From assembly GCF_004340465.1 (NCBI RefSeq), contig NZ_SLVV01000004.1:248001-312000 (forward strand): a DNA stretch of 64,000 bases, given 5' to 3'. The notes below the pieces were generated by a model. That model was not told where the DNA came from. It did not search any database and saw only the letters and a program-made list of their open reading frames with translations. The position numbers and the translations under genes were made by a program. Below, piece after piece: positions 8,054 to 15,567 of this stretch. Within the stretch, counting starts at the first letter, position 1. Each line of letters starts with the position of its first letter. The DNA comes from Mesobacillus foraminis (GTDB taxonomy: Bacteria > Bacillota > Bacilli > Bacillales > Cytobacillaceae).

Positions 8054-9031
8054 TTATTTTTCCAGCTCGTTCAAAACATCAAGTGTCGCCTGAACATCTT
8101 CATCCGCCAAAGGGGCAAATCCAGTCTCTTCAGCTGTTTCCTGGGCATTTTCCATTGTATAGATGGCATAGTCCAATACTTCAGGCTTTTCTTTTGCATG
8201 GTTTACATTGAGATAAGTGAACACAGGGCGAGTAAATGGGCCGTATTCTCCATCTTCTTTAATGGTATCAACGGACGGTTCAACAGGTCCTTTTCCAAAG
8301 TCCACTTTCACAGCAGACAGCTTGTCCTTGTTAGATTCGTAATATCCATAGCCAAAAAAGCCGATTCCGTTTTTGTCTTTTGCCACTAAATCCACCAAAG
8401 TTGAATAATCCTGCTGAAGGTTAATGTTCTCAACCAAAGGTTTTTCTTCCAGGATATTTTCGAACATAAATTCATATGTACCATGATTTTCGTTAGGACC
8501 GTAAGTCTTTATTTCTTCATCTGGGAATTCCGGGCGAACATCGGACCATTTTTTCTTTTCACCGCTTGCCAGGAAGATGTCCATCACTTCCTCTTTCGTG
8601 AGCTCCTTTGCCCAGTCATTATCTTTGTTGATGACAATGGTAAGACCATCCAGCGCCACCTTCATTTCTTGGACTTCAATGCCCAATTTCTCGGCTTTTG
8701 CTATCTCTTCATCTTTAATTTTGCGGGAAGCATCATTATAGTCGGTCCCGTTTTCGGCCAGGAATTTTTCAAATCCTGCTGAAGTTCCAGCGCGGCTTAC
8801 TTCGACAGAAACATTTTCCTGTTCATTTGTCATATAATTTTCCGCCATTTTAGCCATGAATGGATAAACAGTACCGGAACCGTCAATGATTACACCGCCT
8901 TCGAGTTCAGCTTGCTTGTCCTTGTTGTCACTTTTAGCCACTGCGCTGCTCTCTTCCTCACCGCAAGCTGTCCCCAGAACCACAACGGAAGCAAGCATTG
9001 TAAACACACCTAGTCTTTTTAAACTCTTCAT
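8054..9031 (-). CDS. pstS: Phosphate ABC transporter substrate-binding lipoprotein
   Basis: A 325-residue PstS. A signal peptide ends in the lipobox L-G-T-A-C with Cys23 as the lipidation site. The mature part starts with the phosphate-binding I-I-D-G-S-G-T-V-Y-P motif and has S-R-A-G-T-S-A-G further on. It captures inorganic phosphate outside the cell and hands it to PstCA-PstB. The M-K-S-L start at 9031 follows GGGGGA and yields a proper signal peptide. No pstC, pstA or pstB is nearby: the gene is followed by a terminator. It is therefore an orphan PstS that may serve a transporter encoded elsewhere or act as a sensor. A Pho-box-like array lies upstream (9097-9135), consistent with phosphate-starvation control. 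Confidence 0.87.
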   Translation of the reverse strand: MKSLKRLGVFTMLASVVVLGTACGEEESSAVAKSDNKDKQAELEGGVIIDGSGTVYPFMAKMAENYMTNEQENVSVEVSRAGTSAGFEKFLAENGTDYNDASRKIKDEEIAKAEKLGIEVQEMKVALDGLTIVINKDNDWAKELTKEEVMDIFLASGEKKKWSDVRPEFPDEEIKTYGPNENHGTYEFMFENILEEKPLVENINLQQDYSTLVDLVAKDKNGIGFFGYGYYESNKDKLSAVKVDFGKGPVEPSVDTIKEDGEYGPFTRPVFTYLNVNHAKEKPEVLDYAIYTMENAQETAEETGFAPLADEDVQATLDVLNELEK

Positions 9032-9096
9032 TTCTACGTCCCCCATAAAATGTTTTTGTTTGAATATTCCTTACATGTTTAAAGATAACTTCCAAT

Positions 9097-9135
9097 TCTT
9101 AATGCTGTTTATAAAAAATGTAAATTATTTGCAAA
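9097..9135 (-). promoter_or_regulatory. Putative PhoP binding array (Pho box)
   Basis: On the minus strand four hexamers follow one another with exactly five-base spacers: TTTGCA (9130-9135), TTTACA (9119-9124), TATAAA (9108-9113) and TTAAGA (9097-9102). An 11-base periodicity of TT(A/T/C)A(C/A)A-like elements is the known architecture of B. subtilis PhoP sites. It sits about 65-105 bases upstream of the pstS start. The last two hexamers fit the consensus poorly. Confidence 0.45.
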
Positions 9136-9309
9136 CTTCCTAGTGGAGTAAATTTACATTTGCAAAATGCGTGGACTGGCTTTCTCTGCTATTCAGCAGG
9201 ACCTTTAGAGCATAGGGATCCTTACGCGGTATCGGAGAAAAAAGTAATTTAATGGGTATACACAGAAGGAGGAGTACTTTTCTTCAAAATTGAAGTTTTA
9301 TTGTCTAAG

Positions 9310-9672
9310 AAAGGAATTTTATTTCCCCTATGCGGTAGATTATTTTTCAGAATGGCCTGTTTTTTTTAAAAGGGGCATCCTGGCGATCTTCGTCCAGTTT
9401 TATTTTTCAAAACAGCACCTTTATTTTTCAAATTTAGGATTTATTAGCCAAAGTCCTGATTTTATTTCTCAAAATTAACATTGTATTTCTCAAAATGCCC
9501 TGTTTATTTTTCAACGGGGCATCCTGGCGATCTCCGTCCAGTTTTATTTTTCAAAACAGCATCTTTATTTTTCAAATTTAGGATTTATTAGCCAAAGTCC
9601 TGATTTTATTTCTCAGAATTAACATTTTATTTCTCAAAAGGGCCTGTATATTTTCAACGGGGCATTCTGAGT
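9310..9672. repeat. Nested tandem repeats: about 144-base units built from 20-22-base units
   Basis: Two nearly identical units begin with GGGGCATCCTGGCGATC at 9372 and 9516, and a third partial unit begins at 9659, so the period is 144 then 143 bases. Inside each unit the motif TTTATTTYTCAAAA recurs about every 20-22 bases, ending with TTTATTTTTCAAC and the next GGGGCAT. GCCC upstream and GGGGC downstream of the last short unit can pair. Diverged copies extend leftwards to about 9310. A 62-codon frame across it (9290-9478) only translates the repeat and has no ribosome binding site. The region lies between the pstS promoter and the next gene. Confidence 0.8.
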
Positions 9673-9689
9673 CACTCTGTACAGTCAAT

Positions 9690-9724
9690 AAAAAAGTGAG
9701 TAAACATGAAGGTGTTTACTCACT
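9690..9724 (-). terminator. Terminator of the GyrI-like gene
   Basis: GTGAGTAAACA pairs perfectly with TGTTTACTCAC around a six-base loop, followed by TTTTTTATT on the minus strand. It is about 30 bases past the stop at 9757. Confidence 0.8.
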
Positions 9725-9756
9725 CGTATTTTCTTTATACTGCCATTATTAATTTA

Positions 9757-10236
9757 TTATGCTTCTATGACTGGTATCCAAATTTCACTTCTGTAGTTTT
9801 CACTATTGGGATCGCCGGCCGGGTATACTTCGATTTCTGGAGCTTTATCATGCTTATAGTCGGATGAGGGAAACCATTCAGAGTAGATCCGGGACCACAC
9901 GTTTTGAATTGCGCCCGGCATGGGGCCGACACATTCAAAAACTGCCCATTTGGCCTCAGGAATTTCTTCCTCTTCCCATCCCTCCGGCAGTTCTTCCTTG
10001 TTCTTTTCGGTCCCAATGTAATAAATAAACCCGTTGTATTCAGGTTGATATGGCATACATACACCAAGCAGCCCCATTGGCCCAGAATGCCTTGAAAGCT
10101 CTTCGCTAAAACCATTACTATTAGATTCTATCCAAAACTCAGTGATGGCACGCTGATGTTCATCATTTTCCATTGATACCTTGATTCCTTTACCTACAAT
10201 TTTAAAAGCGTCCTTTTCTATAATTTTAATATTCAT
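9757..10236 (-). CDS. GyrI-like / AraC-type effector-binding domain protein
   Basis: A 159-residue stand-alone small-molecule-binding domain of the GyrI-like/Rob C-terminal superfamily, the same fold as the effector part of BmrR. Family features are the opening strand (N-I-K-I-I-E-K-D-A-F-K-I-V-G), the central I-P-E-A-K-W-A-V-F-E-C-V-G-P segment, and the tail with E-V-Y-P-A-G-D and the closing S-E-I-W-I-P-V strand. No DNA-binding domain is attached. Members bind hydrophobic or cationic ligands; some hydrolyse cyclopropanoid toxins or inhibit gyrase. It is monocistronic with its own terminator. The exact ligand cannot be told from sequence. Confidence 0.75.
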   Translation of the reverse strand: MNIKIIEKDAFKIVGKGIKVSMENDEHQRAITEFWIESNSNGFSEELSRHSGPMGLLGVCMPYQPEYNGFIYYIGTEKNKEELPEGWEEEEIPEAKWAVFECVGPMPGAIQNVWSRIYSEWFPSSDYKHDKAPEIEVYPAGDPNSENYRSEIWIPVIEA

Positions 10237-10408
10237 CTCTCCATCTCCTTTTGTCGAAAAATGTATCTAACGAATTAAACATTCTGCACAACCTTTTTAT
10301 TCCCTTCTTTATTTATTTTAGAAGAGGCCGGAAGATGTGGGGGAATTCTATCAGATGGGTAAATACCATACTAAGTTCATGTTTAAATCGACCTCAAAGA
10401 ACAACAAA

Positions 10409-10447
10409 GAGCAGTGCTTCTCCTGCCATGGAAATGAAGCACTGCTC
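10409..10447 (-). terminator. Terminator of the signal peptidase gene
   Basis: A perfect 12-base-pair stem, GAGCAGTGCTTC with GAAGCACTGCTC, and a 15-base loop lie 16 bases past the stop codon on the minus strand. Confidence 0.75.
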
Positions 10448-10462
10448 AAAGTTTGTATAAGT

Positions 10463-10993
10463 CTATTTATCTACGATTTTTATCTCGTTAAAAGGCCAGT
10501 AGACCAGTTTGGTGGTTCCCACTACCTGTTCAATCGGCACAGGGCCTATATGCCGGCTGTCTGTACTGTTTCTTCTGTTATCCCCCATTACGAAGAAGGT
10601 TCCATCGGGGACGACCGTAGTAAAATCTGGTGTTAAAGCTCCTTCGTATTGACTGCTGTATTCCTTTTTATATTGATCGAGATAGGCTTCTCCATAGGCT
10701 TTGCCGTTAACATATAGCGTATCATTTTTATATTCTATTTCGTCACCGGGCAAACCGATGACACGTTTTATGTAATCATCTTTACTGTTGGCATGGAATA
10801 CGACGATATCGAACCGTTTAGGTTCTCCGACTTTTGTTACAACCATGCGGTCGTGGTCCTGTAAAGTAGGCATCATCGATGACCCTTCTACAACGATGGG
10901 TGCCAGGAGAAAGGTCCGGATTACAAAGGCCAGACCAATTGCGATGAGGAATGCTTTTGTCCATTCCCAGAATTCATTTTTTCCTTTTGCCAT
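10463..10993 (-). CDS. sipS: Type I signal peptidase
   Basis: A 176-residue Gram-positive signal peptidase I of the SipS/SipT type. One N-terminal transmembrane anchor (about residues 12-32) is followed by the extracytoplasmic catalytic domain. The catalytic serine is in S-S-M-M-P-T (about residue 39). The catalytic lysine is in Y-I-K-R-V-I-G-L-P-G-D (about residue 76), and the M-G-D-N-R-R-N-S-T-D-S-R box D/E follows. It removes signal peptides from exported pre-proteins at the membrane surface. The start at 10993 is preferred because GAGAGG precedes it by nine bases, whereas the ATG at 11002 abuts that site. Bacilli usually carry several paralogues, so the exact paralogue name is uncertain. 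Confidence 0.88.
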   Translation of the reverse strand: MAKGKNEFWEWTKAFLIAIGLAFVIRTFLLAPIVVEGSSMMPTLQDHDRMVVTKVGEPKRFDIVVFHANSKDDYIKRVIGLPGDEIEYKNDTLYVNGKAYGEAYLDQYKKEYSSQYEGALTPDFTTVVPDGTFFVMGDNRRNSTDSRHIGPVPIEQVVGTTKLVYWPFNEIKIVDK

Positions 10994-11218
10994 TTGCTTC
11001 ATCCTCTCACTAAATTATTGAATTGGTATTTAAAAGTATGACCCTTGTCACTGTGAAAATCAACTAATCGCTATTCGCGTTTTATTAAATATATATTGAT
11101 TTTAATAGTCCGCTTTGTGTCTTTTTATCTAAAATGAGCAGGAAAACTTTCTTAATGATAGAACCTAATAGTTGTTAATGATTACAACCTTATCGAGATT
11201 CTGAAAGGAGAAACGCTG

Positions 11219-11665
11219 ATGAATAACACTAATGAGACGGCAGTGAAAAGAGGTCAATTGGGACAAACGATTCAAGTCCGCTTGGTTTCCGATCTTAAAA
11301 AGTCCCAGGAATACTACCGGAAAATTCTCGATTGCGAGGTTGATGACTGGGGCCACGCAAAGCGCGATGGAATGCTGGTTATCCTGCAGCAGGCTAACTC
11401 CCTTGACGATGTCCGGCCCAACGCCATTTCCAGAAAGCGCAATGATTATCCTACAGAATGGGAAGGACCAGATTTTGGCTGGGATACGTATATTCATGTT
11501 GGCTGGGACGACTTGGACCATATTGTTGAAGAAATCAGTGAAAAAGGCGGATACATTGCGGCCGAGCCATTCACGGGCACACATGGAAAATGGGAGTTTA
11601 AAAACGCATGTATAAAGGATCCAGATGGCTATGCGATTGTGCTGGGTTCCATGCGTGAAGGCTAA
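11219..11665 (+). CDS. VOC-superfamily protein (glyoxalase/bleomycin-resistance fold)
   Basis: A 148-residue single-domain VOC protein. Typical features are the opening Q-V-R-L-V-S-D-L-K-K-S-Q-E-Y-Y segment, a central strand pair ending T-Y-I-H-V-G-W-D-D-L-D, and the closing K-D-P-D-G-Y-A-I-V-L-G-S motif. A metal site is plausible, with a His in Y-I-H-V and an acidic position near the end. Such proteins act as lyases, isomerases, dioxygenases or antibiotic-binding proteins. The ATG follows an AAAGGAG site. It is one of the few plus-strand genes here and stands alone, convergent with the next gene. Substrate unknown. Confidence 0.75.
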   Translation: MNNTNETAVKRGQLGQTIQVRLVSDLKKSQEYYRKILDCEVDDWGHAKRDGMLVILQQANSLDDVRPNAISRKRNDYPTEWEGPDFGWDTYIHVGWDDLDHIVEEISEKGGYIAAEPFTGTHGKWEFKNACIKDPDGYAIVLGSMREG

Positions 11666-11677
11666 TAAAAACAACCT

Positions 11678-11935
11678 CTATCTCTTCTGGGGGACTTTAA
11701 ATCCCTTCAAAATCTTACGGATACCTGCAAAGAGCAAATAATAGAAGAAGTAATTAAAAAATATGCCAAACATATTAACTCCAACAATCCATTCGCCATG
11801 ATAATCGACGATTTCCGCCGGGTAGCCGATATAGTGAGTTCCATTGGTAATTCTATAGCCAATCCCGGGGATAAAAGCGAATAGAATGGTAGAAATTAGG
11901 CTTAATAGATGTAATTTCTTTTTAGAGGATTTCAT
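11678..11935 (-). CDS. Hypothetical two-helix membrane protein
   Basis: An 85-residue protein with two hydrophobic segments. The first spans about residues 9-26 after a basic K-K-K start, and the second is an aromatic-rich segment near 55-71 ending in a basic tail. The two are joined by a polar loop containing G-T-H-Y-I-G-Y-P, probably extracellular. No family is recognised. Its ATG directly follows the TAA of a 27-codon small membrane ORF (11936-12019) with no gap. That arrangement implies translational coupling and supports both being real. Confidence 0.55.
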   Translation of the reverse strand: MKSSKKKLHLLSLISTILFAFIPGIGYRITNGTHYIGYPAEIVDYHGEWIVGVNMFGIFFNYFFYYLLFAGIRKILKGFKVPQKR

Positions 11936-12019
11936 TTAATATTTAGTGCTGAATATGTTGATCACGGCCAAAACTACCAGGCCTATTAAAAATAGGATAC
12001 TGAATATTCCGTCGACCAT
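11936..12019 (-). CDS. Tiny membrane protein (27 aa), coupled upstream ORF
   Basis: An ATG at 12019 preceded by GAGAGGGG opens 27 codons. The product is almost entirely one transmembrane helix (M-V-D-G then a Leu/Ile/Val-rich core) with a short basic end. Its TAA (11936-11938) is immediately followed by the ATG of the next gene, so ribosomes finishing here can reinitiate there. It may be a small membrane regulator or partner of the downstream 85-residue membrane protein, or simply a translation-coupling leader. Being so short, it rests on the ribosome binding site, the hydrophobic pattern and the coupling. Confidence 0.45.
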   Translation of the reverse strand: MVDGIFSILFLIGLVVLAVINIFSTKY

Positions 12020-12216
12020 GTAGATAAGCCCCTCTCGTCCTTCAGGAAGGATTATAATTTAACACCAACCGCACATGTGTCCTTGATGCTGTTAAAATTA
12101 CCATTTCCACCCATTTATTTTATCATAGATCCAAGTTGGGTGTTTCCATTTTTATTAAAATACTGACAAACTTGCCCGGCGGCGAGTTTGTCATTCTTAT
12201 TCTCATTGAGACTTCC

Positions 12217-12666
12217 TTATTCTACGACTTTTATGCTAAACGCATAGGATGAATCTCCGTGAGAAAGGTGCTCCTCTTCTTCATCCATCCACCAAACAGA
12301 ATACGCATAATGGTAGATTCCTTCCTCCAGCGGCGCTGTCACTTCTCCTCCATCAAAGGAAACATCTGTCTCCTTATCTCCCTGAAACTGCGCCAAATGG
12401 AATTCATTCGGTTTTGGTTCAAAATCTAACGTGAATCTTATGCTTTCAACCGGTTTAACCACAACGGGTTTGTGACCTTTCATAAGTTCCGGCGGACCAG
12501 CGGTATCAGCACAGGTGGTATTCCAGCAATAGCTTCCCTGTACCCCTTCATGCTTTTCATCACCTATTACCATATAGCCAACCGGTGGTGTCTTTCCTGG
12601 CATTTCATCATGGCTGCATCCTGCTCCAAATAGAAGCAAGCAACATAACAGAAACAATTTATTCAT
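12217..12666 (-). CDS. Hypothetical lipoprotein
   Basis: A 149-residue lipoprotein. The short signal peptide ends in F-G-A-G-C with Cys17 as the lipidated residue, followed by S-H-D-E. The start at 12666 has GGGGGGAG directly upstream, and the longer open frame upstream lacks any such site. The mature domain has two closely spaced cysteines (S-Y-C-W-N-T-T-C-A-D), possibly a disulphide, and several beta strands ending in a Y-A-F-S-I-K-V-V-E strand. This suggests an all-beta, immunoglobulin-like extracellular domain. The family is not recognised. It is divergent from the small membrane protein gene at 12800. Confidence 0.65.
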   Translation of the reverse strand: MNKLFLLCCLLLFGAGCSHDEMPGKTPPVGYMVIGDEKHEGVQGSYCWNTTCADTAGPPELMKGHKPVVVKPVESIRFTLDFEPKPNEFHLAQFQGDKETDVSFDGGEVTAPLEEGIYHYAYSVWWMDEEEEHLSHGDSSYAFSIKVVE

Positions 12667-12799
12667 TACACTCCCCCCTTTGCTCATTAGACGCAACGAT
12701 TTGGCAAAAGTTTCTTCCGCAGGGCCCCCCCTAATATCTTTTAATTGTTTTTCTGTTAAAATATACCTATTAAAATGTTGGGACAAGGTGGTGACAGAC

Positions 12800-12988
12800 A
12801 TGAACATTGGGATGGGTTTGCTTTTTTTGCCCCTTGCAATTATTTTTATCGGGTTAGGAGGCCACTTGATTAAAAATAATGATAAAGGTTTTGGGAAAGG
12901 ATTGGTACTAACTGGTATTATCGTTTTATCGGGGTGCATGCTATTGCTTACTGGTTTATACGATCCTTATGCAAACCATCTTGAATAA
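12800..12988 (+). CDS. Hypothetical small membrane protein (62 aa)
   Basis: A 62-residue protein with two hydrophobic helices (about residues 5-22 and 32-52) joined by a short basic loop containing H-L-I-K-N-N-D-K-G-F-G-K-G. I chose the ATG at 12800 because AAGGTGGTGA precedes it. The longer open frame starting at 12680 has no ribosome binding site and would overlap the divergent lipoprotein promoter. The topology suggests a helical hairpin with the loop in the cytoplasm. No family assigned. Confidence 0.55.
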   Translation: MNIGMGLLFLPLAIIFIGLGGHLIKNNDKGFGKGLVLTGIIVLSGCMLLLTGLYDPYANHLE

Positions 12989-13079
12989 ACTAACGGGAGG
13001 ACAGGCTGGTAATGAGGAGAGGCAAAACAAAAAAAGCCCTTATTTCTTTGGACTTTAAATGAACTTTCTTAATATGTAT

Positions 13080-13304
13080 CTAACATTCACGCTGGCCTAT
13101 AGACGATTCAGATAAATGGGTTTCCCGGAATGAAATCGACAAAGTCTTCCTTCCCTCATTCTCCTTAAACAAATGAGAGTAAAGCTTAAACAGCTGCCGG
13201 TACATTCCTTTTAAATCAGGGGCAATGATGACGATTTGCAAACTTTGTTCTTCCCTTCGGACGACAACAACAAATCTTTTCCTTGGCTTCCTTAATCTCT
13301 TCAT
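13080..13304 (-). CDS. Hypothetical small basic protein
   Basis: A 74-residue protein that begins with a strongly basic segment (M-K-R-L-R-K-P-R-K-R) and continues with strand-like V-V-V-V-R-R-E-E and I-V-I-I-A segments, then a helix. The start at 13304 follows GAGGAG at five bases; the longer frame has no site. The basic N-terminus could bind nucleic acid or phospholipid, but that is a guess. No family is recognised. It stands alone between short plus- and minus-strand genes. Confidence 0.45.
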   Translation of the reverse strand: MKRLRKPRKRFVVVVRREEQSLQIVIIAPDLKGMYRQLFKLYSHLFKENEGRKTLSISFRETHLSESSIGQREC

Positions 13305-13609
13305 ATGCTCCTCTTCTGGTGAATTTTTGTCATTCTGGGCTATTGGTGCAAATAAAAACTGCCGCAGAACACGACAGTCGAATAAGCATAGAAGCAAGTA
13401 CTAGAGTGCATAGATGATTGGTCCTGAGCTGCTTCAGTGCTTATAGTAGTTAATTATCCTTTTTCCGACATAAATAAACACAAAATTCTTTTTTATCTGT
13501 TATTTTTCAAGCAAATATCACCAAAAAGCCTTGAAGACATCCTTACTTTTCCCTTCTACAGCCTATTCAAGCAACGTGGAGGATCTTTTCTCTACTCGGT
13601 TAAACTAAA

Positions 13610-13642
13610 AAACCAGTCACTCCTTGTCGGAGGACTGGTTTT
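13610..13642 (-). terminator. Terminator of the HU gene
   Basis: AAACCAGTC and GACTGGTTT arms, extended by CTCC/GGAG across mismatches, form a long stem directly before a T-rich tract on the minus strand, just past the HU stop codon. Confidence 0.8.
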
Positions 13643-13647
13643 AAAGA

Positions 13648-13926
13648 TTATTCGCCTTTTACAGCATCCTTTAACGCTTTTCCAGCAGAGAATGCAGGTA
13701 CTTTAGATGCCGCGATTTCAATTTCTTCACCAGTTTGTGGATTTCTTCCTTTTCTGGCTGCTCTTTCGCGGACCTCAAAATTTCCAAACCCAATCAGTTG
13801 TACTTTTTCACCATTCGATAAAGCGTATGTAATTGTCTCAAATACAGATTCAACCGCTTTGGTCGCATCTTTCTTTGACAGTTCTCCAGCTTCTGCTACA
13901 GCATTAATTAATTCTGTTTTATTCAT
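13648..13926 (-). CDS. hup: HU family DNA-binding protein
   Basis: A 92-residue histone-like protein. It has the N-terminal helical dimerisation body ([11 protein letters not shown]), the [18 protein letters not shown] saddle and arm with the conserved R-N-P-Q-T-G arm tip, and the final helix ending G-K-A-L-K-D. HU dimers bend and constrain DNA in the nucleoid without strong sequence preference. The length equals that of B. subtilis HBsu (92). The gene has its own terminator. Bacilli often have additional HU paralogues, so this may or may not be the main HBsu. Confidence 0.93.
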   Translation of the reverse strand: MNKTELINAVAEAGELSKKDATKAVESVFETITYALSNGEKVQLIGFGNFEVRERAARKGRNPQTGEEIEIAASKVPAFSAGKALKDAVKGE

Positions 13927-14144
13927 CGTTTAAATCTCCTTTTACAATATTAATAGGGATTAACTATATCATACGAAAAAAATAATAACAATTCTTAACA
14001 TGGTTAAATATGGCCATTCTTATCAAAATGCTACTTAATGACCTAAAATCCGGAAATTTTTATGGCAGGATATTAACTTTTTTACTATAATGACGATATA
14101 TAAACCATAAGTCCTGTGTAAAAAGCACTGAAGGGGGAACTAAT

Positions 14145-14321
14145 TTGTTAACAATTAAACATTATATCTTGAGTGATAAAGAAAGATTTGAAATGGAAGA
14201 AGTGATTTTATCGAATAGTAGTGCAATCAGCAGAGATGAAGTATACAATCTTGACGATCAGGAATTAACCCAAATGTATGAAACCTTTAAAGGAAAAGAG
14301 TATGCGACTTCAGCATCGTAA
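14145..14321 (+). CDS. Small hypothetical protein (58 aa), TTG start
   Basis: A TTG at 14145 sits seven bases after AGGGGG and opens 58 codons. The product is acidic and helical, with D-K-E-R-F-E-M-E-E-V near the start and L-D-D-Q-E-L-T-Q-M-Y-E near the end. This layout resembles the short BH0509-type proteins of bacilli (an R-E-x-M helix followed by an L-x-D-x-E-L-x-x-x-Y helix), but the match is loose and made by eye. The codon pattern and the ribosome binding site argue that it is translated. Function unknown. Confidence 0.5.
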   Translation: MLTIKHYILSDKERFEMEEVILSNSSAISRDEVYNLDDQELTQMYETFKGKEYATSAS

Positions 14322-14429
14322 TAGTAAAACAATTTCCTTAATAAGCAGGTGTACTTAATTCCATAGTCCCTGCTTATATTACTATAACATTTATCCGGTG
14401 AATTTCTTATCTCTTGCTATTTTGCCAAG

Positions 14430-14915
14430 TCATGTAAGATCCAAACGGAGTCTGTCCAACCGGAAATCTTCAATCAGATCAATATTTCTTTTGGTCTTCA
14501 CATAATCGAGAATTTGCTCTGAAAGATTTGGTATAAGTAAAATGGAGTTGAGCTCCTCAAGCGGCACCCATTCTACCGCTGTTTGAAAGGGATCTGGCTG
14601 CGGCGGAAGCCTTGGGATTGAATGATCTTTAAGCGTACATTCAAAAATTAAATGCAAGCTATGTTTTTCGGTTGGCAAGTAATCACCAGACTGTTTTTGA
14701 GGGGCAAACTCGTAAACCAGTGCCAGCTGTCCAACCTCTACCTCTGCATTTGTTTCCTCATACACTTCCCTGGCAACACCCTCTAAAATTGTTTCTCCCT
14801 GTTCAAGTCCTCCGCCAGGTAAATTGTAATGAATACCATTGTCATTATACCGAATGACTAAGATTGCATTGTCTTTAATTATTAATCCTGTACATCTTAT
14901 TCTAACATGGGACAA
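14430..14915 (-). CDS. Nudix hydrolase
   Basis: A 161-residue enzyme with a complete Nudix box starting at Gly35: G-x5-E-x7-R-E-V-Y-E-E (Glu41, Arg49-Glu54), the metal-binding helix that hydrolyses nucleoside-diphosphate-linked compounds. The last position of the box has T-N-A in place of the more common T-G-hydrophobic. The C-terminal part (P-D-P-F-Q-T-A-V-E-W-V-P-L-E-E-L) is typical of MutT/ADP-ribose-type enzymes. It probably cleans up or recycles a nucleotide derivative in the cytoplasm. The substrate cannot be deduced. Monocistronic. Confidence 0.8.
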   Translation of the reverse strand: MSHVRIRCTGLIIKDNAILVIRYNDNGIHYNLPGGGLEQGETILEGVAREVYEETNAEVEVGQLALVYEFAPQKQSGDYLPTEKHSLHLIFECTLKDHSIPRLPPQPDPFQTAVEWVPLEELNSILLIPNLSEQILDYVKTKRNIDLIEDFRLDRLRLDLT

Positions 14916-15518
14916 GATCTCACCTCATTCATATATTTCTAATACGCTCTCCTTTAACCCTGCTTAACATCCATACTAAGCCTTTAATCTTTAGATCATA
15001 TTTTGTTTAATACCTTATAAACTCCCCACTGCGCCCCATTGTTTCTAAAAAAAACAGCTTGGATGTTTCTTAAAAGAAGGTAACCTCTATTGTCAGAATA
15101 AAATCACTATTTTTTTCTATATCCACAACCAAAAATCCTTTTAACATATAACTTTAGGAGGGTTTAGTCCACCATGAGAATAAAATTGAAATATTTAAAT
15201 GGGACCTGCCTGAATAGCTATACATGTACTAATGATATCACCTCTCCCTTTAATTATGTGGAGACAGCCCTTAAGCCCCTTGAAACAGGCTTACAGACGT
15301 AGGAAACATTTGTTAAGCCAATAGGCGAGAACTGATTGGCTCATTCAGGTTTCCTTGAAATACTTTCTTTCTTATTTTGCGCTTCTTAAATTTAGAAAAA
15401 CAGCAGGCCCCACTCTCTTCGTACGTCTATTCCGGCAAGCTCCACCCTTTTTATAAATATTTTCAAAAAAAGGTTTAGACACAAATTGATAAGGGTAATT
15501 TCTATTTATGCTTGAAAA
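14916..15518. other. Intergenic region with one doubtful small ORF
   Basis: About 600 AT-rich bases between the Nudix gene promoter and the terminator of the penicillin-binding protein gene. Besides the doubtful 42-codon frame at 15174-15302 I see nothing: no RNA motif and no clear repeat. Confidence 0.45.
15174..15302 (+). CDS. Possible small ORF (42 aa)
   Basis: An ATG at 15174 opens 42 codons after a strong TTTAGGAGGG site, but the spacing of about 12 bases is long. The product begins M-R-I-K-L-K-Y-L-N-G and contains two cysteines in a C-L-N-S-Y-T-C pattern. It has no recognised family and no long helix or transmembrane segment. It could be a short peptide or chance. Confidence 0.3.
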   Translation: MRIKLKYLNGTCLNSYTCTNDITSPFNYVETALKPLETGLQT

Positions 15519-15548
15519 AATGAACGACAGGATACCCTGCCGTTCATT
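15519..15548 (-). terminator. Terminator of the penicillin-binding protein gene
   Basis: AATGAACG-CAGG pairs with CCTG-CGTTCATT (one mismatch) around a short loop and is followed on the minus strand by TTTTTTC. It lies about 20 bases past the stop. Confidence 0.75.
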
Positions 15549-15567
15549 TGGTGTAGTTCACTTACAG

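Noticed and set aside
9290-9478. 62-codon frame with repeated F-I-S-Q/Y-F-S wording
   Set aside because: It only translates the tandem DNA repeat, has no ribosome binding site, and one repeat unit has a length not divisible by three.
9765-10115. 116-codon frame overlapping the GyrI-like gene
   Set aside because: A shadow frame of the real gene, which has a clear family match and terminator.
11165-11674. 169-codon minus-strand frame opposite the VOC gene
   Set aside because: The plus-strand VOC gene has a family match, ribosome binding site and ATG; the opposite frame is its shadow.
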